DNA of 64,000 nucleotides from the NCBI RefSeq assembly GCF_001298105.1, contig NZ_LGJH01000145.1:1-64000 (forward strand), given 5' to 3'. Each line of letters begins with the position of its first letter. Within the stretch, counting starts at the first letter, position 1. This document shows, in pieces, positions 10,371 to 18,723 of this stretch. The stretch is from Novosphingobium sp. ST904. GTDB taxonomy: Bacteria; Pseudomonadota; Alphaproteobacteria; Sphingomonadales; Sphingomonadaceae. The notes beneath the pieces were generated by a model that was not told the DNA's origin, searched no databases, and saw nothing but the letters and a program-made list of their open reading frames with translations. A program made the position numbers and the translations under genes.

Positions 10371-10388
10371 ATGGCATTCCAATGACGG
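10371..10388 (-). promoter_or_regulatory. Possible PhoB box upstream of the receptor-phoD pair
   Basis: The minus strand reads CCGTCAT-TGGA-ATGCCAT, two 7-base units in direct repeat with 4-base spacing, as in the PhoB consensus CTGTCAT-N4-CTGTCAY. By my count 11 of 14 positions agree. It lies about 65 bases upstream of the receptor start, a sensible distance for a promoter element, and the downstream gene is an alkaline phosphatase. The match is imperfect and untested. Confidence 0.4.
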
Positions 10389-10539
10389 TTTAAGTCAGTG
10401 GATGAAGGCAAATGGCAATCGGTTGCAGCGTATCTGGGTATCGTCTGACCGCCTTGGATCGACGAAAGCCCGTGGTTGCCCCGGTGGTGGTGTTCTGGCT
10501 TACGGTTCCTCACAGACGTGAACCAAGGGAAACGCGAAG

Positions 10540-11028
10540 ATGCGCTGGCGCGAGATGCGGGAAGACGATGTGGCTGGTGTTGCCACAGTGGCGGATGCGG
10601 TTCATCTCGATTACCCGGAGAATCCGGAGATCTTCGCCGCCTGCCTCCGCCATTATCCTTCCGGCTGCCGCGTACTGGAAGACGATGACGGACAGGTCGC
10701 CGGCTACCTCGTATCGCATCCCGGCAGGCAGGATCATCCGCCCGTTCTCGACACGCCGATGGAAGCCCTGGCGGAACCCTTCGACTGCTACTTCCTGCAC
10801 GACCTCGCCCTCGGCGCGGCTACGCGCGGGCGAGGGTTCGCAGGTGAAGCCGTGGGGATTGCGGTCGGCGAAGCAAAGGCGCTGGGCCTTGACCGGGTGG
10901 TACTGATCGCCGTCGGGGATGCTCACAGCTTCTGGAAGAGACAGGGCTTCGAGTTGCTCGGCGACGGGCTCCTCGATCCGGCCAAGGGATATGGTCCCGA
11001 GGCACGGATGCTTGTGCGCCGATTCTGA
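10540..11028 (+). CDS. GNAT-family N-acetyltransferase
   Basis: A 162-residue single-domain acetyltransferase that should transfer acetyl from acetyl-CoA to an amine, with the substrate unknown. The acetyl-CoA-binding motif A is visible at about residues 87-105 (HDLALGAATRGRGFAGEAV, an RGRGFA variant of Q/RxxGxG/A). Motif B follows as VVLIAVGDAHSFWKRQGFEL, where the FWKRQGF pattern is typical. The start ATG 10540 is preceded by AAGGGAAA. It is a lone plus-strand gene whose end lies 10 bases from the convergent S10 peptidase gene, so no operon partner can be named. Confidence 0.85.
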   Translation: MRWREMREDDVAGVATVADAVHLDYPENPEIFAACLRHYPSGCRVLEDDDGQVAGYLVSHPGRQDHPPVLDTPMEALAEPFDCYFLHDLALGAATRGRGFAGEAVGIAVGEAKALGLDRVVLIAVGDAHSFWKRQGFELLGDGLLDPAKGYGPEARMLVRRF

Positions 11029-11038
11029 AGAACTGCTT

Positions 11039-12556
11039 CTAGAGCGTCTTTGCCCAAGCCCGCATGTCAGTTGCAAAGCGCGTCAGTTCCCCCTCGTCCT
11101 CGAATACCGAATGCCCCGCAGCATAAGTCTTCGAAGTACGGTGCTCCGGTCCGATCCCGGCATGGTCGAGCGCAAACTGTCCGGCGGCGACAGGCGTGGT
11201 GATGTCGTAGTAGCCGCCCACCGTCATCAGCTTCATTCCTGGCTTGTCCACCAGTGCCTTGGCGAGGAACGGTGCGAAACGGACGGTGCGATAGACTTCT
11301 CCGCGACCCCAGTCCCACTTGAAATTGATCCCGAGATTGAGCGTGCGATAGGCGCTCGGCAACGCATAGCCGAGATCCTTGCCGATATAGTCAGCGATCA
11401 GGTGCCCGGTTTCCGCACCCAGCGTCATCGAGGGATCATCGAAGGGCGGGTGCATGTTCGATTCCGCCACGGCGCGGGTTACGCGGCCGTCAAGCTGGCC
11501 TGTGCGCAGCCCCTTCGCTGAGAGGAGGCCCAGCATGAAGGCCTGGCGATCGAGTTGCAGCCCGTCCTTCTCAAGCGTGGAGGCAGGCAGCCCGATGAGC
11601 GCCGATATGCGTGCCGCTACCTTTGCCCGTTCGGCCTCGGGCAGCGAAGCTCCTGCGATCAGCGCGCGGGCGTAATCGTTCTCCGCAAAGGCGCGGGCTG
11701 CGGCGAAATGCTGCTCCACGGTCGTGCCCTTGCGGTTGATGGCCTGATGATACCAGGCGACAGCGGCCAGGGTCGGCAACAGGGACACGTCGGAGATCAC
11801 CGGCCCGTCGTTGTCGCCAAGCGAAAGGGAAAACAACGCCACGCCGTCGGGCAGCGGCAGCTTCGCCTTGCTCTCGGCATCAAGCATCGCCAGCGCGCGG
11901 GCGGTACCATAGCTCTCGCCTACAAGCGCGAAGGGCGCTTCGGTGCGGCCATTGGCCTGCCGCCAGGTCTGCACCACCTGGGCCACGGCTGCCGCATCAC
12001 CGGAAACCGAGAACAGGCTCGTCGCATCCGCGCCCTTGACCGGCATCGACGCGCCTGTGCCCGGCGGATCGATGAAGACGAGGTCTGCTACGTCCAGCAG
12101 GCTGTGCGGGTTGTTCTCCATATGGGCGCCCTCACCTTTGCCGACGATGCGACGCGGGCCGAATGCATTCATGTGCAGCGGAGAGGACGAGGCTCCCGGT
12201 CCGCCGTTGAACACGAACAGCACTGGCCGCCTGGCGCTGCCTGCATCGCGCGCAACGTAAGCGTAAGTGACGACCACCGCCGCAGCCTCCCCCTTGGCAT
12301 TCTGCACCGGCGTTTCGCTTACGATGGCGTCATAGGCCAGCTTCCTGCCGCCAAACTCGCCCTTGTGCCGGGTTACGACCACTTTGCGGCTGACGGCGGC
12401 ACGCTCCACCATCGGCTCCATCGCTTTGAGGAACACCGGCGGCATCGGCAGGCTCTCGTCCTGTGCCAGAAGCGGCGTGGCGGGGAGCAACGTCGCCAGA
12501 ACGGGAGCAAGGGCAAGCAGGCTGGAACGCATGAAAACGGTCTTCTTGGCGGACAT
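11039..12556 (-). CDS. Secreted S10-family serine carboxypeptidase (paralogue A)
   Basis: A 505-residue alpha/beta-hydrolase peptidase that should remove residues from peptide C-termini in the periplasm or outside the cell. It has a signal peptide (residues about 9-31, ending PLLAQ). The S10 landmarks are in order: oxyanion FNGGPGASSS, DVADLVFIDPPGTG, the nucleophile elbow GESYG, the acidic residue in GGYYDITTP and the histidine in AGHSVFED. All catalytic residues are present and the length is normal. It follows the class V aminotransferase-like gene by 15 bases on the same strand, so the two are probably one transcript. A second in-frame ATG at 12532 is also possible as the start. Confidence 0.92.
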   Translation of the reverse strand: MSAKKTVFMRSSLLALAPVLATLLPATPLLAQDESLPMPPVFLKAMEPMVERAAVSRKVVVTRHKGEFGGRKLAYDAIVSETPVQNAKGEAAAVVVTYAYVARDAGSARRPVLFVFNGGPGASSSPLHMNAFGPRRIVGKGEGAHMENNPHSLLDVADLVFIDPPGTGASMPVKGADATSLFSVSGDAAAVAQVVQTWRQANGRTEAPFALVGESYGTARALAMLDAESKAKLPLPDGVALFSLSLGDNDGPVISDVSLLPTLAAVAWYHQAINRKGTTVEQHFAAARAFAENDYARALIAGASLPEAERAKVAARISALIGLPASTLEKDGLQLDRQAFMLGLLSAKGLRTGQLDGRVTRAVAESNMHPPFDDPSMTLGAETGHLIADYIGKDLGYALPSAYRTLNLGINFKWDWGRGEVYRTVRFAPFLAKALVDKPGMKLMTVGGYYDITTPVAAGQFALDHAGIGPEHRTSKTYAAGHSVFEDEGELTRFATDMRAWAKTL

Positions 12557-12571
12557 TGCGTCTGGTTCCGA

Positions 12572-13837
12572 TCAGGAGGAAATTGGCAGGGCGTCGATCA
12601 GGTGCTCGATGTCGTCCATCGAGTTGAACCACGAAGGACAGATACGGAAACGGTTGCGACTGAGCGTGATTGCAACGCCCGCGCGGGAAAGCGGCTCGGA
12701 CAACTTCTTGTAGGCATCGGGCAAGGCACAAGTGAGCAACGGGCTTCGACAATTGGCGGGCGTCACCACGTCATAGCCCTTTGAGGGCAGCGCCTCATGC
12801 AGACGGCGGAGCATCGGCTGGCGATGCACCATGATGTTGTCGATCCCGAGTTCGAGCAGCCTCGCCAGCGACCAGTCGAGTTGCGCCATCACCGCATGGG
12901 AATGCGTGCCCATCGCGAACATGCCTTCGGCATCGGGCCGCGGGGTCATGTCGGCAATGCTCTGACCGGGCTCGTCGAACGGGTAGACGTGCGGCTTGAA
13001 GCTATCGAGCTGATAGTAACCGAACCGCTTGCGTTTGAGCCGTGCCAGACGGTCGGGCCGGACGTAAAGGAAACCTAGCCCAAAGTCGCCCATCAGCCAC
13101 TTGTAGCTGGCCGTCGCCGCGAAATCGACGCCGCTTGCCTTCACGTCGATCGGCACGGTTCCGGCGGCATGAATGATATCGGCATAGACCAGCGCTCCGC
13201 GAGCATGAGCGATTTCGCAGATGCGCTTGAGGTCGTGCTCGAAGCCGTTGTAGGTCGAAACCAGTGAGAGACTGACAAGCCGTGTGTCCGGGCCGATCGC
13301 CTTTTCGTAGGCATCCGGGTCTATGCGTCCGTCTTTCGGCCGTATCCAGCGCACGTCAACGCCTTGCCTTGCAAGCTGATCGTAGAGCCAGAACGAACCG
13401 AAGAAATGGAGCGTATCGGTAACGACGCTGCCCTTCGCCGCCGGAAGATCGAGCGCATCGACGATCGACTGTTCGCCTGCAGTCGTGCTCTGGACGAAAG
13501 CCAGATCTTCCGGCGCGGCATTAATGAGGCGCGCGAAAGCAGCCTTGATCCGCACCTCCGTATCGTGGCTGGACCATTCCCGCATTTCGGCACGGGACTG
13601 GAGATAGGCATCGACCGAAGCCTTCGCGGGCAAGGGCACCGGATGCATCGTGCCGGAATCGAGATAGACCCTTGGCATAGCCGCAAAGTCGCCGGGGCGA
13701 GCAAGCGATACCCCCTTTACGGAAGCGGCCAGAGCTTCGCCTGCCATCGCCGGAGCCAGCGGCAGAAGCGTTGAAGCCCGCAGGATATTTCTGCGAGAGA
13801 GGCGCGGCGAAGGGGGCGAATCGGTTCGCTGGATCAT
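12572..13837 (-). CDS. Tat-exported PLP-dependent enzyme, class V aminotransferase / isopenicillin-N-epimerase-like
   Basis: A 421-residue fold-type I PLP enzyme. The N-terminus has a twin-arginine signal (SRRNILRAS followed by a hydrophobic stretch and AMAGEALA), so it is probably exported folded with its cofactor. The PLP pocket is complete: STTAGEQS for the phosphate cup, the D and H in YADIIHAAG, and the Schiff-base lysine in SYKWLMGDFG. Periplasmic relatives such as Pseudomonas PvdN modify a residue of an exported peptide siderophore. By analogy this enzyme may act on the amino group of a peptide or amino acid in the periplasm, but the substrate is not known. It heads a transcript with S10 peptidase A. 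Confidence 0.85.
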   Translation of the reverse strand: MIQRTDSPPSPRLSRRNILRASTLLPLAPAMAGEALAASVKGVSLARPGDFAAMPRVYLDSGTMHPVPLPAKASVDAYLQSRAEMREWSSHDTEVRIKAAFARLINAAPEDLAFVQSTTAGEQSIVDALDLPAAKGSVVTDTLHFFGSFWLYDQLARQGVDVRWIRPKDGRIDPDAYEKAIGPDTRLVSLSLVSTYNGFEHDLKRICEIAHARGALVYADIIHAAGTVPIDVKASGVDFAATASYKWLMGDFGLGFLYVRPDRLARLKRKRFGYYQLDSFKPHVYPFDEPGQSIADMTPRPDAEGMFAMGTHSHAVMAQLDWSLARLLELGIDNIMVHRQPMLRRLHEALPSKGYDVVTPANCRSPLLTCALPDAYKKLSEPLSRAGVAITLSRNRFRICPSWFNSMDDIEHLIDALPISS

Positions 13838-13887
13838 TTACGCATCCTATGCAAAGGCTGGCGCATAAGAATTGCGCATTTCAAAAC

Positions 13888-13936
13888 TTCAGCCGCTCTC
13901 ATGTCCCCGGTGGATGAGGGCGTCACAGCGGCTGAA
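13888..13936. repeat. Nested inverted repeat between divergent genes
   Basis: Outer arms TTCAGCCGCT (13888-13897) and AGCGGCTGAA (13927-13936) match perfectly. Inner arms CTCAT (13898-13902) and ATGAG (13914-13918) also match, so the 49 bases can form one long interrupted hairpin in DNA or RNA. It sits between the start codons of the aminotransferase-like gene (13837, minus) and S10 peptidase B (14011, plus), where an operator or a leader structure would lie. There is no T run, so it is unlikely to be a terminator. Its role is unknown. Confidence 0.55.
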
Positions 13937-14010
13937 ATCCATTTCGCGCATAATCTTGCCTTGGCAACTGGGCTAGGCTCTCACCGTTGTCGAACCAAAA
14001 AGGCCCGTCC

Positions 14011-15471
14011 ATGCCGTCAAAGTCCGCTCGCCTGCTGGCTTCATCACTGTCTTTCCTTGCGCTTGTCGCTTGCCAATCGATCGGCACCGCGGAGAGGCAG
14101 ACCGGCAGCCTCCCTGGCGACCTCTGCGGAAAGGGCATTGTCGGTGCGGCTTCCAAGCTTGGCGGTCTGGACTACACGACATGTGCCGGAACGATCGAGA
14201 TCGACGATGCGAATGGCGTCAAGGCGGCGGACCTGTTCTACACCGCCTACTTCGCGAAAGCCGCTTCCCCCCAAAAGCCGCGCCCCATTGTTTTCATCTG
14301 GAACGGCGGTCCGGGCGCGGATTCCCGCCTGCTCCAGTTTCATGCCCTTGGACCACGCACGCTCCAAGGCGATGTTCTGGGCGATAATCCGGCAAGCCCC
14401 CTTCCCGTCGCCGACCTCGTGTTCCTCGACCCTGCCGGAACCGGCTTCAGTCGCGCCGTTTCGGAAGGAGCGGCCAGGCAGTTCTATTCGACGAACGGCG
14501 ATCTTGCCGCCACGGCTCAGTTCATCCAGCGCTTCCTGAAGTCCCACGAGCGTGAGGGCGCACCCGTCTACCTCGTTGGCGAAAGCTTTGGCACATGGCG
14601 CGCCGCAGGCGTGGCGGAGGCGCTGATCGACCGTGGACAACCGGTCGCGGGGATCGCGCTCGTATCCGGCGGCATTCCAATGGGCGAGGAACGCGACCGC
14701 GCCCTGATGCGTGCGCTTACCCTTCCCAACCGCACGGCGACGGCTCTGGCTCTCGGCAAACTCGATGCCGCGCTCACAGCGGATCGCGCCAGAACCCTCG
14801 CCGATGCGGAAACATGGGCGCGCACGGTCTGGTATCCCGCGCTGGCCCACCCGGATAGGCTGGACGACACTTCCCGTACCAACGTCGTCGCCGGACTGTC
14901 GCGCTTCATGGGCCTCGCACCTTCGATGATAGATCCGAAGACGCTGTGGGTTTCGCCCAGAGAGTTCCGAACCAAACTCCTGGGCGCGAAAGGCAAGACC
15001 CTGGGCGTATTCGATATGCGGCAGACGGCACCGGCATCCGACGAAAAAGCAGGAAGCGCCGCAATCATCAAATTCTATCGGCAGGTTTTGAACTATCGCG
15101 CCGGTCAATATGCCGGGATCGATATCCCAGAACTCCCCGTTGGCAACGACTGGCAGTATGACCAGTCACCCATCACCAAGGAATCGCTGGCCCGCGCCAT
15201 GGCGGGCGAAGGTCCGCCCAGTGCCTCCCAGCCCTGGGTGCTTCGCGCTCTGGAAAAGGCACCGACGATGAGGGTGTTCGTCGCGACGGGCCTTTACGAT
15301 TCACTCAATGGCTGCGCAGCCAACGGCCAGGCCGCTCGCGATTTTCCCGAGCCTCTCGCGCACCGGATCGAGGCACACTGCTACGGCGGTGGCCACATGA
15401 TGTACGAGGAAGCTTCGGAAGCCCCTCAATTTGCAAAAGACCTATCCAGCTTCTTCAGCAAGTCCCATTGA
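14011..15471 (+). CDS. S10-family serine carboxypeptidase, predicted lipoprotein (paralogue B)
   Basis: A 486-residue carboxypeptidase-like protein. From the ATG at 14011 the signal sequence ends in the lipobox LVAC (cysteine at about residue 21), so it should be lipid-anchored in the envelope. An upstream TTG at 13987 is possible but adds nothing to the signal. S10 landmarks are WNGGPGADS, DLVFLDPAGTGFS, the nucleophile elbow GESFG, the acidic residue in TGLYDSLNGC and the histidine in GGGHMMYEE. It is diverged from paralogue A throughout, so its specificity probably differs. It is divergent from the class V enzyme and 161 bases upstream of a TonB receptor on the same strand. Confidence 0.9.
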   Translation: MPSKSARLLASSLSFLALVACQSIGTAERQTGSLPGDLCGKGIVGAASKLGGLDYTTCAGTIEIDDANGVKAADLFYTAYFAKAASPQKPRPIVFIWNGGPGADSRLLQFHALGPRTLQGDVLGDNPASPLPVADLVFLDPAGTGFSRAVSEGAARQFYSTNGDLAATAQFIQRFLKSHEREGAPVYLVGESFGTWRAAGVAEALIDRGQPVAGIALVSGGIPMGEERDRALMRALTLPNRTATALALGKLDAALTADRARTLADAETWARTVWYPALAHPDRLDDTSRTNVVAGLSRFMGLAPSMIDPKTLWVSPREFRTKLLGAKGKTLGVFDMRQTAPASDEKAGSAAIIKFYRQVLNYRAGQYAGIDIPELPVGNDWQYDQSPITKESLARAMAGEGPPSASQPWVLRALEKAPTMRVFVATGLYDSLNGCAANGQAARDFPEPLAHRIEAHCYGGGHMMYEEASEAPQFAKDLSSFFSKSH

Positions 15472-15632
15472 GCTGAGATATCGGGTTAGAAAATTCACAT
15501 CCGCCTCCATGAAGGTAATTTTAATTCAATCAAGGTTCGCACCGCCCCTCACTTCGCAAAACCCTCGCTTGCTGCATGCGCTAGGTTCTCCTCAGGGAAA
15601 GAACACGCAGACAGAACATGAGGGGTAGTTCG

Positions 15633-18600
15633 ATGATCCAGTCACGCATCGAGAGGGCGGGCTTTGCCGCGCTCATGGTTTCCACCGCAGCGGCCGCGCT
15701 GCTGGCCGGCGCACCGGCGCAGGCGCAGGATCTGGCGCCCACCGCCGACGACGGCGTACCGGCTGCGGACATCGTCGTTACCGGCTCGCGCATTCGCCGC
15801 GACGCTGCCGACGAGACCGCGCCGCTCAATATCGTGGATAGCCAGACCATCTCGGATCGCGGCTACATCAGCGCTTCCGACGCGCTCAACCAGCTCACGT
15901 CCAACAGTCCGATGCTCAGCCAGGCGGACGGCAGCGGCGAAGGCAGCGGGTCGGGGCAGCAGTTCCCCAATCTCTTTGGCCTTGGCGCTGGTCGCACGCT
16001 CACCCTGCTGAACGGTCGCCGCATGGTGACCAGTTCCTCCGGTCTCGGCGACGCGCAGGTCGATGCCAACATCATCCCGCTTGGCCTGCTCGACCGCGTC
16101 GAAGTGGTCCAGGGTGGTGGCGCTGCAGTCTACGGTTCGGATGCCATCGCGGGCGTGGTCAACTATGTGCTCAAGGACAAGTTCGAGGGCCTCGAACTCG
16201 ATGCGCAGAACGGCATCTCCTCGCGCGGCGATTATCATACCTACAGCCTTCGCGGCACCGCGGGCAAGAACTTCGCGGACGGACGCGGCAATATCGCGAT
16301 CGACGTGAACTACGCCAGGACCCCCACGCTGATGTTCGCGGACCGGCCGCTTTCGGCACTGGGCCGCCTGACGGTCAGCAACCCCGCCGACCAGTCCGCA
16401 ACCGACGGGATTCCGGCGGTCAAGGAACTGCTCGACGCGCACTTCTGGGAGTTCAACTCCAACGGCGTCCTGTTCAACGCGCCCGCGCCGTTCACCCGCT
16501 TCCTCACCCAGTCGAACGGGACGCCGCTTCAGTTCGACTCCAGCGGTAATGTCGTTTCCTACGATCCGGGAACCGATGTTGGCATCCCGTTCTCCAGCGG
16601 CGGCCAGGGCTTCTCCTACCGCGACCTTGCGGGGCTGCGAACCGGCGTCGAGCGCTTCACGGGCAACCTGATCGCGCATTACGACCTGACCGATGCGATC
16701 ACCCTGCGCACCGAACTGCTCTATGCCCATACCGCCGGAACCGAGATCCCGCAGGGCCAGAGCCGCACGATCCTGAACTACGGTACTTACGCCGGTCCGG
16801 TGATCTTCACGATCAATAACCCCTATCTCACCGATCAGGCGAAAAGCGTGCTTTCGTCAGCGAACCCCGGGTTCGCCGCCGGTGCTCCGCTGTTCCTGTC
16901 GAAGTACTTCTACGACCTGACGCCGGACAACCTGCAAAGCTACAAGACCGACACCTACCGCGGCCTGCTCGCCGTTGACGGAGAGTTCTCGGCCGGAAGC
17001 CGCAACTTCTACTGGACGGTCTCGGGAAGCTATGCCCGCGTCGATGGTTCGCAGCGCCGCTGGGAAGTCGACAATGCCAAGTACAGCAACGCGATCAATG
17101 CCGTGCTTTCGGGCGGCCAGATCGTCTGCGGCATCAATGCCGACGCCGATCCCGTCAACAATGACGCCTCGTGCGCCCCCATCAATCCGTTCGGCAACGG
17201 CAACGTCTCCAGCGCCGCGCAGCAGTATGTGAGCGTCCGCGCTGGCCTGGACTATCGTAACGAGCAGACCGACTTCCTCGCCACGCTTGGCGGCGACATA
17301 ATCCAGCTTCCCGGCGGCACCGCCAAGTTCAGCCTGGCATACGAGCACCGCGATGAGCAGGTGTCCTACACCCCGCTCGCAGCGAACCAGCAGGGCCTGT
17401 TCGGCGGCGGCACCATGGAAGTCGCCCAGTCTGCCGGCTACAACACGGACGAACTTTCGGCAGAACTGCTGATCCCGATGATCGACAGCGCGATGAACGT
17501 ACCGATCGTGCGCATGCTCGAAGCAAGCGCGGCGGGCCGCCTCGTCGACAATTCGATCGCGGGCAAGGAGCAGGTCTGGGATCTCGGACTTCGCTGGCAG
17601 CCGCTCGACGGGATTACCCTGCGCGTTAGCCGCAGCCGTAACTTCCGCGCGCCCACGCTTGCGATGAAGTTCTCGCCGACGACCACCTCGCTCGGTTCGG
17701 TGGGCTACGATCCCTGCGATGCCGACCGCATCAACAGCGGTTCGAACCCTTCGGTTCGTTATGCCAACTGTCTGGCGGCCTTCACCGCCAATCCGAACTA
17801 CGGCGTGGAAGCAGATGGCACCAATGCAGGAAAGAGCGCAGCCGAGCGTCTCGCGGCGTTCCAGGACCCCGCCGAGAACTTCGAGCGCGCGACCATCACC
17901 AGCGGCGGCAACGCAAACCTGCGCAACGAGATTTCCGATACCTTCACGTACGGCGTGGTCCTCCAACCCCGGTTCATCCCGGGCCTGACCATCAGCGCGG
18001 ATCGCATCGAGATCGACCTCAAGGACGGCCTCTCGGCCTTCACCACCGAGGACTTCACGGCGGCCTGCTATGATAATACCAACCCTGATCCCGCCGTCTG
18101 CAATGCCTTCACCCGCATTGCCTCTTCGGACGGCGTGAGCCCGGGCGGCACGATCCTCGCCGGCACGACGACCACCTTCAACGCCGGTGTCGTGAAGTAC
18201 CGCGGCGAAGTCTACGCCGTCGACTACACCTTTGAACCTGGGAACATCGGCGCATTCCACCTCGGCGTGAACGCGACGCACAACACGCTCCTGACCACCT
18301 CGGTCACTGGCGAGAACTACGTCCGCACCGACAACACCTATGAAAAGCCAACCTGGGAAGGCCGTTTCAATCTGGACTGGACCAAGGGTCCGGTCCGGCT
18401 GAGCTACCAGGCCTATTACCTCGACAAGACCAAGGCCGCTTACGACGCGACCATCGAGACCACGCCCAACCCGCTGCTCGACAGCAACCTCACGCACTCG
18501 ATCTCGATGCAGTTCGATACAGGCCGCATGATACTGCGCGCCGGCATCGACAACTTCACCGACGAGGCGCCTTCCTATCCGCAGATCGCCTATGGCGACA

Positions 18601-18644
18601 TCCTCGGCCGCCGCTTCTGGGTCGGCGCCAAGCTGAAGATGTGA
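15633..18644 (+). CDS. TonB-dependent receptor of the peptide-locus
   Basis: A 1003-residue outer-membrane receptor. The ATG at 15633 was chosen over 15618 because AGGGG lies seven bases before it and a good signal peptide follows at once (ALMVSTAAAALLAGAPAQAQ). The TonB box region is ADIVVTGSRIRR. The plug (about 60-190) includes RTLTLLNGRRMV, DRVEVVQGGGAAVYGSDAIAGVVNYVL. The barrel ends in GRRFWVGAKLKM, so the usual terminal F is replaced by M after K. The size and plug type match the receptors that sphingomonads use for peptides and other large substrates. Neighbouring secreted peptidases support a peptide ligand, but this is inferred. Confidence 0.92.
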   Translation: MIQSRIERAGFAALMVSTAAAALLAGAPAQAQDLAPTADDGVPAADIVVTGSRIRRDAADETAPLNIVDSQTISDRGYISASDALNQLTSNSPMLSQADGSGEGSGSGQQFPNLFGLGAGRTLTLLNGRRMVTSSSGLGDAQVDANIIPLGLLDRVEVVQGGGAAVYGSDAIAGVVNYVLKDKFEGLELDAQNGISSRGDYHTYSLRGTAGKNFADGRGNIAIDVNYARTPTLMFADRPLSALGRLTVSNPADQSATDGIPAVKELLDAHFWEFNSNGVLFNAPAPFTRFLTQSNGTPLQFDSSGNVVSYDPGTDVGIPFSSGGQGFSYRDLAGLRTGVERFTGNLIAHYDLTDAITLRTELLYAHTAGTEIPQGQSRTILNYGTYAGPVIFTINNPYLTDQAKSVLSSANPGFAAGAPLFLSKYFYDLTPDNLQSYKTDTYRGLLAVDGEFSAGSRNFYWTVSGSYARVDGSQRRWEVDNAKYSNAINAVLSGGQIVCGINADADPVNNDASCAPINPFGNGNVSSAAQQYVSVRAGLDYRNEQTDFLATLGGDIIQLPGGTAKFSLAYEHRDEQVSYTPLAANQQGLFGGGTMEVAQSAGYNTDELSAELLIPMIDSAMNVPIVRMLEASAAGRLVDNSIAGKEQVWDLGLRWQPLDGITLRVSRSRNFRAPTLAMKFSPTTTSLGSVGYDPCDADRINSGSNPSVRYANCLAAFTANPNYGVEADGTNAGKSAAERLAAFQDPAENFERATITSGGNANLRNEISDTFTYGVVLQPRFIPGLTISADRIEIDLKDGLSAFTTEDFTAACYDNTNPDPAVCNAFTRIASSDGVSPGGTILAGTTTTFNAGVVKYRGEVYAVDYTFEPGNIGAFHLGVNATHNTLLTTSVTGENYVRTDNTYEKPTWEGRFNLDWTKGPVRLSYQAYYLDKTKAAYDATIETTPNPLLDSNLTHSISMQFDTGRMILRAGIDNFTDEAPSYPQIAYGDILGRRFWVGAKLKM

Positions 18645-18656
18645 CGGATTCTGGCG

Positions 18657-18681
18657 GCGCCGGGACCATTCCCCCCGGCGC
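18657..18681 (+). other. GC-rich stem-loop between receptor and aminotransferase
   Basis: GCGCCGGG (18657-18664) pairs perfectly with CCCGGCGC (18674-18681) across a 9-base loop just after the receptor stop codon. There is no T run. It may be an intercistronic stabiliser or a partial terminator that lets the receptor message be more abundant than the enzyme genes downstream. Confidence 0.4.
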
Positions 18682-18723
18682 GCCTCCATCCACAATCCAG
18701 CTCTATCCGGCAGATTCGAGAAC

